A DNA stretch of 64,000 nucleotides. It comes from Actinokineospora bangkokensis. Its GTDB lineage: Bacteria > Actinomycetota > Actinomycetes > Mycobacteriales > Pseudonocardiaceae. How positions within the stretch are numbered: position 1 is the stretch's first letter; each line of letters opens with the position of its first letter. This document shows positions 63,807-64,000 of the stretch, piece by piece. The translations under genes and the position numbers were made by a program. Where the stretch lies: contig NZ_MKQR01000009.1 in assembly GCF_001940455.1 (NCBI RefSeq), forward strand, positions 471,074 through 535,073, read 5' to 3'. The notes beneath the pieces are model-generated. The model worked only from the letters and a program-made list of their open reading frames with translations, had not been told where the DNA came from and ran no database searches.

Positions 63807-64000
63807 TCACTTGTCCGCGATGGCCGCCCAGTGCCGCTTGCCCGCCTCCGGCAGGGTGGAGATCGGGTCGTAGTAGGGGTAGCGGCGGTCGAGGACGTCC
63901 TCCGCGGTGTCGAGGCGCTCGGTGCCCGCGCGGTAGTTCTTCGTCCAGTAGGAGATGCCCAGCTCGCGGTCGTACTCCGCGAGCTGGTGCACCCAGCGCT
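63807..64000 (-). CDS. C-terminal end of an unrecognised protein, cut by the window edge
   Basis: The last 63 codons of a gene that enters from the right; the frame is open to the edge, so the GTG at 63992 is probably internal. The visible end is polar and aromatic-rich (ISYWTKNYRAGTERL, RRYPYYDPISTLPEAG). I do not recognise the family. Codon use is like the neighbours, and the terminator at 63753 fits the end of a real gene. Confidence 0.6.
   Translation of the reverse strand, partial: RWVHQLAEYDRELGISYWTKNYRAGTERLDTAEDVLDRRYPYYDPISTLPEAGKRHWAAIADK

Overview
The window is very GC-rich (third codon positions almost all G or C), with many GTG starts, ATGA/GTGA gene overlaps, [3Fe-4S] ferredoxin/P450 pairs, an AfsR-type regulator and N-methylating NRPS parts. 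This fits a filamentous actinomycete, most likely of the Pseudonocardiaceae; genus and species cannot be fixed from the sequence alone. No rRNA, tRNA, CRISPR array, transposase or integrase was seen. Fifty-one substantial protein genes are listed, two of them cut by the window edges, plus two tiny ORFs.

Layout. 1-2.6 kb: the 3' part of an SMI1/KNR4-LRR protein gene and a polyphosphate kinase 2. 2.7-16.7 kb: a compact biosynthetic cluster. On the minus strand, in order of transcription from about 15 kb, lie a SyrB2-type non-heme iron halogenase, a free carrier protein, a free adenylation domain (code close to isoleucine), an acyl-CoA-dehydrogenase-like flavoprotein, an ATP-grasp ligase, an NRPS protein (half of a C domain, then a glycine-type A domain with an inserted N-methyltransferase), a second NRPS protein (the missing end of that A domain, a carrier protein, a damaged reductase domain, then a fused S33-type hydrolase) and an MFS exporter. 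A P450 is divergent. The first four genes match the KtzD-C-B-A set that makes the cyclopropyl amino acid allocoronamic acid in kutzneride biosynthesis, so I predict a chlorination/cyclopropanation route joined to N-methylglycine by unusual logic with no complete condensation domain.

16.9-20 kb: an RsbQ/RsbP-like energy-stress pair, a VOC protein and an anti-sigma-type ATPase. 20-22 kb: PadR regulator, P450 and ferredoxin. 22-33 kb: mainly secreted and cell-surface proteins (unknown secreted protein, GH18 chitinase with ricin-type lectin, beta-helix protein with ricin-type lectin, sortase-anchored SdrD-B-like protein) with an EcsC-like protein, a GNAT enzyme and a TetR/hydrolase pair. 33-43.5 kb: PARG-like protein, MFS pump, DAPG-hydrolase-like enzyme, MarR/hydrolase pair, SGNH hydrolase, a three-gene FtsX-type ABC system and a dehalogenase-like hydrolase. 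43.6-64 kb: a regulator-rich stretch (AfsR-type, TetR, ArsR, LysR) alternating with a secreted S37 peptidase, SDR, MFS pumps, kinase-like protein, homocysteine methyltransferase, carboxylesterase, and a TetR/TetX-like monooxygenase/hydrolase operon.

Regulation can be read unusually clearly. Several regulator genes carry perfect inverted repeats in their promoters. About eleven genes, nine of them encoding regulators, show a -10-like hexamer six or seven bases before the start codon and no Shine-Dalgarno sequence, which is the pattern of leaderless transcripts.
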